Shown here one piece after another: positions 8,493 through 16,861 of a DNA stretch of 64,000 nucleotides (the first letter of the stretch is position 1; each line of letters begins with the position of its first letter). The DNA is from Flavobacteriales bacterium (lineage in GTDB: Bacteria > Bacteroidota > Bacteroidia > Flavobacteriales_E > Vicingaceae), in the NCBI GenBank assembly GCA_020635815.1, contig JACJZB010000003.1, positions 186,001-250,000 on the forward strand, in the 5' to 3' direction. Under the pieces are notes generated by a model. It did no database searches. It had not been told where the DNA came from and saw nothing but the letters and a program-made list of their open reading frames with translations. Made by a program: the position numbers and the translations under genes.

Positions 8493-11105
8493 TTAACTAT
8501 TTGCTTTTTCAGTAGCTTTATTTCTAAACACAAACTTACCTTCAAACTGGTCTAAAATGATATCCGATTCTGGTTGCACAGTTCCAGCTAATAACTGTTT
8601 AGACAATTCGTTTAGTATGTTTTTTTGTAATACTCGTTTTACTGGTCTAGCACCAAATTGTGGGTCGTAACCAATTTCAGCAATATAATCTACAGCTTCA
8701 TCCGTATAACTTAGCGTAATGTTGTTTTTAGTTAACAGTTTTGCTAATCCACCTAATTGTATTTTAACAATTTCTTTGATGTTATCTTTAGTAAGCGGAG
8801 TAAACATAATGGTTTCGTCTATCCTGTTCAGTAACTCTGGACGTATGGTTTTTTTCAGTAAACCAAATACTTCCATTTTAGTTTTTTCAATCACACTATC
8901 TCGATCAACATCTCCTAAGTTCTCAAAACTATCTTGTATAATGTGAGAACCGATATTTGAGGTCATGATAATGATGGTGTTTTTAAAATTAACCACTCTA
9001 CCTTTGTTATCTGTTAACCGTCCATCATCCAATACTTGTAATAAAATGTTAAACACATCTGGGTGAGCTTTTTCAATTTCATCAAGCAATACTACCGAAT
9101 AAGGTTTACGTCTAACAGCTTCTGTTAATTGTCCACCTTCGTCATAACCAACATATCCTGGAGGAGCTCCTACCAATCGAGATACAGAATGTTTTTCTTG
9201 ATATTCACTCATGTCAATTCTCGTCATGGCATTATCATCGTTAAATAAGAATCTACTCAATGCTTTGGCTAATTCTGTTTTACCAACACCAGTTGTTCCC
9301 AAAAAGATAAATGAACCAATTGGTCGTTTTTCATCTTGCAATCCAGTCCTGCTTCTTCGAACTGCATCAGCAACCGCTGTAATTGCTTCCTCTTGTCCAA
9401 CTACTCGCTTATGCAATTCATCTTCTAAGCGTAATAATTTAGCTCTATCGCTTTCTAGCATTTTAGTTACAGGAATGCCTGTCCATTTTGAAATAACTTC
9501 AGCTATTTCTTCAGGAGTAACTTCCTCTTTAATCATTTTAGAAGTCGATTGAATTTCAATTAATTGAGCTTTAAAATCATTTAATCTATCTTCAACCTCT
9601 TTAATTTTTCCGTATCTAATTTCGGCAACTTTACCAAAATCACTATTACGTTCAGCTTGTTCGGCTTCGTATTTTAATTGTTCAATTTCATCTTTCGATT
9701 TTTGTATGCCATCAATTACATCTTTTTCAGCCTGCCACTTAGCAGTTAAACTTCCTTTTTCTTCGTTGAGGTTTGCTAATTCTTCTTTAATTAAGTTAAG
9801 TTTTTTCTCATCCTTTTCACGTTTAATTGCTTCACGCTCAATTTCTAATTGCATTATTTTACGTTCAATCTCATCCAAAGCTTCTGGTTTAGAGTTAATC
9901 TCCATTCTTAATTTAGATGCAGCTTCATCAATTAAATCAATTGCTTTATCTGGTAAAAAACGGTCAGAAATATAACGTTGTGATAATTCTACAGCACTAA
10001 TAACAGCTGAATCAGTAATTTGAACCTTGTGATGTGATTCGTACTTTTCCTTAATACCTCTTAATATCGAAATCGCATCTTCTGTGTTTGGCTCATCTAT
10101 CATTACTTTTTGAAAACGTCGCTCTAATGCTTTGTCTTTTTCAAAGTATTTTTGATATTCATTTAAAGTAGTAGCTCCAATTGCTTTTAATTCACCACGA
10201 GCCAAAGCAGGTTTTAAAATGTTTGCAGCATCCATAGCTCCTTCACCACCACCAGCACCAACAAGGGTGTGTATTTCGTCAATAAAAAGTACAATGTTTC
10301 CTTCTGCACTAATTACCTCTTTTACAACTGCTTTTAGTCGTTCTTCAAACTCTCCTTTGTATTTTGCTCCAGCAACTAAAGCTCCCATATCTAATGAGAA
10401 AATTTGTTTGTCTTTTAAGTTTTCAGGAACATCTCCTTGAATAATACGATGTGCTAAACCTTCGGCAATAGCCGTTTTACCAACTCCAGGTTCACCAATT
10501 AAAATTGGGTTGTTTTTAGTTCTTCGAGATAAGATTTGTAATACTCTTCTTATTTCTTCATCTCTACCAATAACAGGGTCTAATTTATTTTCTTTCGCTA
10601 ATTCATTTAAATTTTTAGCGTATTTATTTAATGAATTATAGGTTTCTTCTTGATTTTGAGAAGTCACTTTTTCGCCTTTTCTTAATTCATTAATAGCGGC
10701 TTTCATTTCTTTTTCTTTTACGCCATTATCTTTTAACAATTGAGCTATAGAATCTGAACCTGCTAATAAACCTAATAGTAAATGTTCTATCGAAACATAT
10801 TCGTCACCAAATTCTTTAATTAAGCTAGTTGCTTTTTGGATTGCTTTATTTGCATTTTGTGAAAGATATTGATTTCCACCAGATACTTTAGGATAAGATT
10901 TTAGGATGCTGTCTAATGTTTGTTTTAGAATAGAAACATTTACACCTAATTTCTTTAAAATAAAAGGAGTTACATTTTCATCTACTTCCAAAATACCTTT
11001 TAAAAGATGTCCTGTTTCTATGCTTTGATGTTCCAAACCTAATGCAATTTGTTGAGCCTGTTGTATGGCTTCTTGAGACTTGATTGTAAAATTATTTAAG
11101 TTCAT
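8493..11105 (-). CDS. clpB: ATP-dependent disaggregase ClpB
   Basis: Hsp100 chaperone that threads aggregated proteins and works with DnaK. The 870 residues match the normal ClpB length. Domains in order: N-domain (MNLNNFTIKSQEAIQQAQQI), AAA1 with Walker A GEPGVGKT and Walker B FIDEIHTL, the coiled-coil M-domain (about 400-530, rich in Glu/Lys), AAA2 with Walker A GTTGVGKT and sensor GARPVKR. The M-domain separates it from ClpA/ClpC. A terminator follows. Confidence 0.97.
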   Translation of the reverse strand: MNLNNFTIKSQEAIQQAQQIALGLEHQSIETGHLLKGILEVDENVTPFILKKLGVNVSILKQTLDSILKSYPKVSGGNQYLSQNANKAIQKATSLIKEFGDEYVSIEHLLLGLLAGSDSIAQLLKDNGVKEKEMKAAINELRKGEKVTSQNQEETYNSLNKYAKNLNELAKENKLDPVIGRDEEIRRVLQILSRRTKNNPILIGEPGVGKTAIAEGLAHRIIQGDVPENLKDKQIFSLDMGALVAGAKYKGEFEERLKAVVKEVISAEGNIVLFIDEIHTLVGAGGGEGAMDAANILKPALARGELKAIGATTLNEYQKYFEKDKALERRFQKVMIDEPNTEDAISILRGIKEKYESHHKVQITDSAVISAVELSQRYISDRFLPDKAIDLIDEAASKLRMEINSKPEALDEIERKIMQLEIEREAIKREKDEKKLNLIKEELANLNEEKGSLTAKWQAEKDVIDGIQKSKDEIEQLKYEAEQAERNSDFGKVAEIRYGKIKEVEDRLNDFKAQLIEIQSTSKMIKEEVTPEEIAEVISKWTGIPVTKMLESDRAKLLRLEDELHKRVVGQEEAITAVADAVRRSRTGLQDEKRPIGSFIFLGTTGVGKTELAKALSRFLFNDDNAMTRIDMSEYQEKHSVSRLVGAPPGYVGYDEGGQLTEAVRRKPYSVVLLDEIEKAHPDVFNILLQVLDDGRLTDNKGRVVNFKNTIIIMTSNIGSHIIQDSFENLGDVDRDSVIEKTKMEVFGLLKKTIRPELLNRIDETIMFTPLTKDNIKEIVKIQLGGLAKLLTKNNITLSYTDEAVDYIAEIGYDPQFGARPVKRVLQKNILNELSKQLLAGTVQPESDIILDQFEGKFVFRNKATEKANS

Positions 11106-11262
11106 AATTTGATATTTTTAATTCACTTTACCTCTATCAATTTGTAATCCATTACTGAGGTTGAGATATTATTCGGTAAAAATGGCAGTTAGCTTGTTGT
11201 TTTCATGAAAATATGTCAGTCAGCTTAATTTAAGGAAGTCATTATTGTTGATTTTAAATGGC

Positions 11263-11270
11263 TAACTTTG
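11263..11270 (+). promoter_or_regulatory. -7 promoter box (TAACTTTG) of the prohibitin-like gene
   Basis: A perfect TAnnTTTG lies 18 bases (start to start) after a TTG at 11245, matching the Bacteroidota -33/-7 layout. An AAGGAA Shine-Dalgarno-like stretch lies just before the ATG at 11297. Confidence 0.65.
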
Positions 11271-11296
11271 TAAAAATATAAAAAAAGGAATTAGAT

Positions 11297-12136
11297 ATGG
11301 AATACGAAGAAATGAAAACCCCAGAATTTCCTAAAAATGGATTAAGAGTAGTATTAACTGTTATTGTAGGATTTGTTTTTCTTATTATGATGTGGAAGAG
11401 TTCAGTAACAATTAAAGCTGGTGAAGGAGGGGTTTTATTTAAAACATTTGGTAATGGTGTTGATTTAGAGAATGTTTATGGAGAAGGGTTTCACATTATT
11501 GCTCCATGGAATAAGATGATAACTTATGAGGTTCGTCAACAAGAAGCAATGGAGAAGATGGCTGTACTTTCTTCAAATGGATTAGAGATATCTGTTGAGG
11601 TTTCGGCTTGGTATCAACCTTTACATGCAAAATTACCTCATTTACATCAAGAAAAAGGTCAAGATTATTTGAATAGGGTAGTTCGTCCTTCAATTCGCTC
11701 AGCTACTCGTAGTGTAATTGGTCGATATACACCAGAAGAAATTTATTCTTCAAAAAGAGATGTAATTCAGGAAGAAATATATGAAGAAACCAAGAAGATA
11801 TTGGATAAGCAATTCATCCAATTAAATGAAGTTTTAGTAAGAGATATAACCTTGCCTCCAACAATTAAAACGGCTATTGAGAGTAAATTAAAGCAAGAAC
11901 AAGAATCATTAGAATATGAGTTTAAGTTACAAAAAGCTCAAAAAGAGGCTGAAAAAGTAATGATTGAAGCAAAAGGTAAGGCTGAAGCAAATAGAATCTT
12001 GAATGCTTCATTAACGACTAATATTTTGAAAGAAAAAGGCATTGAAGCTACGTTAGAATTATCTAAATCTCCAAACACTAAAGTTGTTGTAGTTGGTGGT
12101 AGCGATGGATTACCTCTAATTTTAGGAAATAATTAA
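11297..12136 (+). CDS. Prohibitin/SPFH-family membrane protein
   Basis: The 279-residue protein has a short cytoplasmic N terminus, one membrane segment (residues about 18-35, VVLTVIVGFVFLIMMW), then an SPFH domain with the prohibitin-type GEGFHIIAPW and RPSIRSATRSVIGRYTPEEIYS. A coiled coil follows (about 200-245, KQEQESLEYEFKLQKAQKEA), and the tail is hydrophobic/Gly-rich (VVVVGGSDGLPLILG). Prohibitin homologues form ring-like membrane scaffolds and modulate proteases. A small lipoprotein gene follows 4 bases later and is probably co-transcribed. Confidence 0.88.
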   Translation: MEYEEMKTPEFPKNGLRVVLTVIVGFVFLIMMWKSSVTIKAGEGGVLFKTFGNGVDLENVYGEGFHIIAPWNKMITYEVRQQEAMEKMAVLSSNGLEISVEVSAWYQPLHAKLPHLHQEKGQDYLNRVVRPSIRSATRSVIGRYTPEEIYSSKRDVIQEEIYEETKKILDKQFIQLNEVLVRDITLPPTIKTAIESKLKQEQESLEYEFKLQKAQKEAEKVMIEAKGKAEANRILNASLTTNILKEKGIEATLELSKSPNTKVVVVGGSDGLPLILGNN

Positions 12137-12140
12137 TAAG

Positions 12141-12587
12141 ATGAGAATAGTATTTATATGTTTAAGTTTTTTGTTTTTGATTGGATGTTCATCTGATCAA
12201 AAACAAAAAATTACGGACACTTCTGTATCGGGGACTGATACGCTGGTTTTTTATAGTGAATCAGTCGAAGAATCAAATCCTTTTCAGCAATTATTAAAAG
12301 TTGTTAATACTTCAGATTCAACAGTTTGGTTTGCTCTAAAATTTGTTAATTCAACAGGAAATAATTCCTTAATAGGAGAGGGTATAGATTTGTATTACAA
12401 TCTTGATCCAGAAATTGATGAGATTAATGGTGAAGCTCAGCCTGTATTAGAATATGAAACAACAGGTGAAAATAAAGGATTGTTTATTCGTGTTGATATG
12501 ATGAATCAGAACTTTGCTAAAGTTTTAGCAAGTCCAGATTATCTTTCTCAAGAAGAGCCTTTAGATGTTGTAATGATAAAAAGGTAG
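12141..12587 (+). CDS. Small lipoprotein of unknown function
   Basis: This 148-residue protein has a lipoprotein signal (MRIVFICLSFLFLIGC, lipobox LIGC with Cys16) and a polar, acidic mature part with beta-rich patterning. I do not recognise the family. It starts 4 bases after the prohibitin-like gene and ends 5 bases before the convergent FAH-family gene. Confidence 0.65.
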   Translation: MRIVFICLSFLFLIGCSSDQKQKITDTSVSGTDTLVFYSESVEESNPFQQLLKVVNTSDSTVWFALKFVNSTGNNSLIGEGIDLYYNLDPEIDEINGEAQPVLEYETTGENKGLFIRVDMMNQNFAKVLASPDYLSQEEPLDVVMIKR

Positions 12588-12592
12588 AAGCT

Positions 12593-13204
12593 CTACTTCA
12601 CTTTAAAACTAAGTAGTTTTTTATCCTCTATAAAGCAATCAACCTTATCATCTCTATGGATAGGACCAACTCCTGCGGGTGTTCCGGTAAAAATGTAGTC
12701 GCCAATTTTTAATGTGAAAAATTGAGAAACGTATGCGATTATTGAATCAACATCAAAAAGCATATTTTTTGTATTACCAACTTGTCTTGTTTCTCCATTT
12801 ATTTGAAGACTAAAATTTAGGTTGTTTAGGTCATTAACTTCATCTAAAGTAATAAAATCGCCTGTAGGAGCAGAACCATCAAATGCTTTTGCTTTTTCCC
12901 AAGGTAAACCTTTTTCTTTACATTCTTGCTGAACGTCTCTTGCCGTAAAATCAACACCAACACTTATTTCATTGTAATACTTGTGGGCAAATTGCTTATC
13001 TATGTGTTTGCCTAAACGATTAATTTTTACTACTAATTCAACTTCGTAATGTACATCATTACTAAAGCTAGGAATAACAAAAGGATTGCGAACAGGGATT
13101 AAAGCAGTATCTGGCTTTAAAAAGAATACGGGTTCTTTAGGAACTGGATTATTAAGTTCTTTAGCGTGATCAACGTAATTTCTTCCAATACAAATAATTT
13201 TCAT
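12593..13204 (-). CDS. Fumarylacetoacetate hydrolase (FAH) family protein
   Basis: The 203-residue single-domain FAH protein of the YcgM/FAHD1 size class starts MKIICIGRNYVDHAKELNNP. It contains the metal site pattern VHYEVELVVKI (two Glu) and the distal Asp in VGVDFTARDVQQ, plus GTPAGVGPI near the C terminus. Members act as acylpyruvate hydrolases or oxaloacetate decarboxylases; the exact substrate is not readable from sequence. It stands alone, preceded by a repeat region. Confidence 0.85.
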   Translation of the reverse strand: MKIICIGRNYVDHAKELNNPVPKEPVFFLKPDTALIPVRNPFVIPSFSNDVHYEVELVVKINRLGKHIDKQFAHKYYNEISVGVDFTARDVQQECKEKGLPWEKAKAFDGSAPTGDFITLDEVNDLNNLNFSLQINGETRQVGNTKNMLFDVDSIIAYVSQFFTLKIGDYIFTGTPAGVGPIHRDDKVDCFIEDKKLLSFKVK

Positions 13205-13223
13205 TGTTTTTATTTTTTTATAT

Positions 13224-13316
13224 CAGTTCGAGTGATTTTTGATTTTTATTATCGATACAACCACTTAAAGAAAGTGGTTACTCGAATTGACAAAATCAAA
13301 AATCGTATCGAGAACA
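13224..13316. repeat. Intergenic inverted repeat
   Basis: GTTCGAGTGATTTTTGATTT near the left end is matched in inverted form by AAAATCAAAAATCGTATCGA and GAAC at the right end. A smaller hairpin CCACTT/AAGTGG sits between. No coding potential is seen. It lies upstream of the FAH-family gene and downstream of the FAD oxidoreductase gene. Confidence 0.55.
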
Positions 13317-13324
13317 AATAATTT

Positions 13325-14446
13325 CTAATTTAATAATTCAGCAGCTTCTTTCCCAATTAAAGAGCCGATTGCAACTCCCATTCCTCCCATTCGAACTGCA
13401 CAAATAATGTTGTTAGAATACTGTTTTACAATGTTCTGTTTAGTGTTTCCAACGCCCATAATACCAGCCCATGTATAATCAATTTCGTATTTGGTATTAG
13501 GTAAAATTACTTCTTTTAATATCCTCGATAGTTCATTAATTATGAGTGGTGTGTTTTCTAAAGATGTTGTATTTTCAGCTTTAAAGTCTAAATTTCTTCC
13601 TCCACCAAATAGTACTCTATTGTGAATGTTTCTGAAATAATAATACCCTTTATTGTAATGAAAAGTTCCTTTAAAAGGTAAATTATTTAGGGGTTTAGTT
13701 ATTAATACTTGAGCTCTAGCTGGTTCAACATCTAACTTTAAAAGTTCTTTAGCAAAACCGTTAGTAGCAACTACAACTTTTCTTGAGCTTAATATTCCAG
13801 TTTCCTCTGTTATAACTTCTACATTTTTTTCATTATCATGAATAGCCGTTACATTTAAGTTGTTAATAATTTGAATGCCTAATGATTGAGCTAAAAATGT
13901 TAATGAACTCATCATTTTTCCAGTATCTATCTGACCTTCATATTGATTTTTTATGATTCCAATAATATTGTTAAAGCCATAAGAATTAGAAACAGTAGAG
14001 TAGGTGTTGCGACCAACAATTGAAGTTAGATTTTTGTTTAAGTAATCTAATTTCTCTAGGCAAGTCTCATAAATTTGGGTATAACTTGGTGTAAATAATT
14101 CTAATCCAGAATTATTTTGAAAGTCTAAATTTTCATCACCAATTAACTTTCGTAATTCTTGTAAACCTTTCCAGCGTTTTTCAACCAACGAAAAAACTTC
14201 ATTTTCAGAATTGGTGCTTAAGTCATCAAGCAATTCGCTAGGGCTACCAAAACAAGCAAAACCAGCATTTTTAGTACTTGCACCATTGGGTAGAATACCT
14301 CTTTCAAGAATTAAAACTTTATGTTTGGGGTTATTTTTTTTATAATGAATGGCTGTGTTTAAGCCTACAATTCCACTTCCAATTATTATTAAATCGATAG
14401 TATTAAAAAAACTGTTCCTTTCCCAATAACTAAATTTACTTTGCAT
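13325..14446 (-). CDS. FAD-dependent oxidoreductase (DAO/glycine oxidase-like)
   Basis: The 373-residue protein carries the FAD Rossmann motif IIIGSGIVGLNTAIHY (residues about 20-36), the adjacent LILERG, an ASTKNAGFACFG loop where DAO-family enzymes bind FAD, and the C-terminal AVRMGGMGVAIGS. It is probably an amine or amino-acid oxidase/dehydrogenase. It starts 4 bases after the exonuclease gene ends, suggesting co-transcription. Confidence 0.8.
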   Translation of the reverse strand: MQSKFSYWERNSFFNTIDLIIIGSGIVGLNTAIHYKKNNPKHKVLILERGILPNGASTKNAGFACFGSPSELLDDLSTNSENEVFSLVEKRWKGLQELRKLIGDENLDFQNNSGLELFTPSYTQIYETCLEKLDYLNKNLTSIVGRNTYSTVSNSYGFNNIIGIIKNQYEGQIDTGKMMSSLTFLAQSLGIQIINNLNVTAIHDNEKNVEVITEETGILSSRKVVVATNGFAKELLKLDVEPARAQVLITKPLNNLPFKGTFHYNKGYYYFRNIHNRVLFGGGRNLDFKAENTTSLENTPLIINELSRILKEVILPNTKYEIDYTWAGIMGVGNTKQNIVKQYSNNIICAVRMGGMGVAIGSLIGKEAAELLN

Positions 14447-14450
14447 GAGA

Positions 14451-15218
14451 TTAATTGTTCAATGCTCTTAATCGTATAGCTGTTAAAACTTTTTTGGTGT
14501 AAAGTGGGAAATCTCCATTCATCATCCAATTATAATAACCAGGTTCACGTACTAAAACTTGTTCTACGGGAACGTCTTTATGCTTACCAAAATTAAAGAC
14601 TTCAATACCATCTTCATTAAAAACAATTCTTCCCAATAAATCAGCATTGTTAGTTCGTTGAGAGAATTCAGATAAAAACTTCACATCATTTTCTAGCTCA
14701 TCATATTTTTCAATTTGAGCTTCTAAAATTTCGTAAGTTGCCATTGTATCAGCTTCAGCACTATGTGCGTTGTCTAAGTTTTTATTACAATAAAACTTAT
14801 AAGCAGCCGATAAAGTTCGTTGTTCCATTTTGTGAAAGATATTCTGAACGTCAACTAATTTTCGTTTAGCAACATCAAAGTCCACATCAGCTCTTAAAAA
14901 CTCTTCAGCAAGTAGAGGAACATCAAATTTATTAGAGTTAAAACCTCCTAAGTCACATCCGTCTATAAATGCAGCAAATTCTTTAGCTACCTCTTTAAAT
15001 GTTGGTTTATCAGCAACATCAGCATCTGTAATACCATGAACAGCTGAAGATTCTATTGGAATAGGAATGGTTGGATTTATTAATTTAGTTTTGATTTCTT
15101 TTCCACCATCTGGTAGAATTTTTACTATTGAAATTTCTACAATTCTATCGGTTGCAATATTTACACCTGTTGTTTCTAAATCGAAGAAAGCAAGTGGTTT
15201 ACTTAATTTTAATTTCAT
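14451..15218 (-). CDS. DEDDh 3'-5' exonuclease (DNA polymerase III epsilon-like)
   Basis: The 255-residue exonuclease has the DEDDh acidic residues in place: FDLETTG (Asp13, Glu15), FDV (Asp99) and HSAEADT (His152, Asp157). A C-terminal segment of about 60 residues (VFNFGKHKDVPVEQVLVREP, then YYNWMM) resembles the small DUF3820-like module often found after such exonucleases. It is more likely an RNase T/proofreading-like nuclease than the replicative subunit itself. Confidence 0.88.
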   Translation of the reverse strand: MKLKLSKPLAFFDLETTGVNIATDRIVEISIVKILPDGGKEIKTKLINPTIPIPIESSAVHGITDADVADKPTFKEVAKEFAAFIDGCDLGGFNSNKFDVPLLAEEFLRADVDFDVAKRKLVDVQNIFHKMEQRTLSAAYKFYCNKNLDNAHSAEADTMATYEILEAQIEKYDELENDVKFLSEFSQRTNNADLLGRIVFNEDGIEVFNFGKHKDVPVEQVLVREPGYYNWMMNGDFPLYTKKVLTAIRLRALNN

Positions 15219-15256
15219 TTAAATGTGTTGGGTAATGTGATTATTGATAATAATAG

Positions 15257-16792
15257 CTATGGTGTAACTGTAAATTCTATAGTTGTAAAAGGAACAAAGT
15301 CACTTTTACCAATTACAAAAACATCTTCATTTTTAGGAGTGAACCCAGGAGCATCAATTAAAATATTGTAGCTACCTGGTTTAAGTATCATTACAAAACT
15401 ACCATTTTTAGGATTTGGAGTATAAGTACCGATTTCTTCTTGCGTTCTATTATCAATAACACTTACAAATGCATCTGTAATTGGTTCTGTAGAACCAGCG
15501 GCTATAATTTTAGATTTGTAAACGGTTTGACGTGTATCTATTTCATTAAAGGTTACTCTGTAAATGTCTTTTTCTCCTTTACTATCGGGTCTCCATGCCG
15601 AAATATAAGCACTTGCGTGGTCTTCTAAAAAAGAAATACAAACATCATCATCTGGTGTGTTTAAAGGGTGTCCTAAATTTTCTGGTTTCGACCAAGTATT
15701 TGTCTCTGTATTCCATATAGATTTAAAGTAATCGTACCCTCCCATACTATTGTGTCCTTTAGAAGAGAAGTATAGGGTAGTTCCGTCATAAAAAAGGTTT
15801 GGAAAGTCCTCATCATAAGGAGTGTTTATGTTTTCTCCTAAGTTTTGTGGTTCGGCCCAATCTCCAGTTGGCAATTTTTTTGTCATGTAGATATCTTTTT
15901 TTCCAAAACCACCGTCTCTATCACTAGCAAAAAATAAGGTATTTCCATCAGCAGAAATGGTTGCAGCACTTTCAAACCCTTTTGAATTTACAGCCTCACC
16001 CATTTTTTCTTTCTTTTTAAACTTAAAATCTTTGATGTCAGCTTCGTAAATATCTCCTACATTATTAATATCATCAAAATAGATGAACAATTTATCAGCA
16101 TTATAAGATAAGCCTACAGCTTGATCATCATAAGAAGAATTTATCATAGAGCTACCTTTTTTTGATTTTTCAAATTGACCACTATCTACTTTACTATAAT
16201 AAATAGCAGAAGGGTAGTAGCCATCAAATTCTCTCACACCACTTTTACGTCTTGAGGTAAAAACCATAAATGATTCATCAGGTGTAATAAAAGGGTAGTA
16301 ATCTGGGTATTCAGTATTGATGTTGTCTCCAGCATTTTCAAAAGTAATGTCAATTGGGGCGTTTATAAGTTTTTGTGCATTCTTAACCATTTCTATTTCC
16401 CGGTCAACTTCTGCTTGTTTAGTCCCCTCAGCTTCAGTCTTATATTTCTCAAAATATTCTAATGCCTCATCTAATTTTAAATTATAATGATAGGCTTTTG
16501 CTAAAAAGAAATTAACATCAGGATCTGCTTTTCTTTCTGCGGCTAATTCTAAGAATTTAACGGCTTCTCTTTTATCTCTGTCTGTAAACAGAACACATAG
16601 TCCAGCTTTGTATGGGTAGTCAATGTTTTTAGGATCTTTTTCAATCAACTTTTTATATACGATGAGTGCATCGATATAATTCCCAAATTTAAAATGCTCT
16701 GCAGCATCTTCAGGATCGGCTTTTTGAGAAAAACCATTGAAGGTAAAACTAAAGCAGAATAGGAATAATATGTATTTTTTAAAAGGGTTCAA
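15257..16792 (-). CDS. TPR-PD40 exported protein, third of three tandem paralogues (no OmpA domain)
   Basis: The 511-residue exported protein has a signal peptide (KKYILFLFCFSFTFNGFSQ), TPR-like helices (about 25-130) and PD40/WD40-like propeller repeats, for example TLFFASDRDGGFGKKDIYMT and TLYFSSKGHNSMGGYDYFKS. It ends in a carboxypeptidase-regulatory-like domain (PGSYNILIDAPGFTPK). The only start giving a complete signal peptide is a TTG at 16792. Unlike the gene upstream it lacks the OmpA module. It is last in an apparent operon of three. Confidence 0.8.
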   Translation of the reverse strand: MNPFKKYILFLFCFSFTFNGFSQKADPEDAAEHFKFGNYIDALIVYKKLIEKDPKNIDYPYKAGLCVLFTDRDKREAVKFLELAAERKADPDVNFFLAKAYHYNLKLDEALEYFEKYKTEAEGTKQAEVDREIEMVKNAQKLINAPIDITFENAGDNINTEYPDYYPFITPDESFMVFTSRRKSGVREFDGYYPSAIYYSKVDSGQFEKSKKGSSMINSSYDDQAVGLSYNADKLFIYFDDINNVGDIYEADIKDFKFKKKEKMGEAVNSKGFESAATISADGNTLFFASDRDGGFGKKDIYMTKKLPTGDWAEPQNLGENINTPYDEDFPNLFYDGTTLYFSSKGHNSMGGYDYFKSIWNTETNTWSKPENLGHPLNTPDDDVCISFLEDHASAYISAWRPDSKGEKDIYRVTFNEIDTRQTVYKSKIIAAGSTEPITDAFVSVIDNRTQEEIGTYTPNPKNGSFVMILKPGSYNILIDAPGFTPKNEDVFVIGKSDFVPFTTIEFTVTP

Positions 16793-16861
16793 AAAAGTAA
16801 AATTTCTAAGTTAGAGGCAAATTATATACCAAAACATAAATATATTACTTTTTAGCTAATA

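Noticed and set aside
9211..9552. Plus-strand ORFs opposite clpB (also 8719-8946, 9706-9975, 10219-10440)
   Set aside because: They are antisense shadows of clpB, whose protein is complete and conserved.
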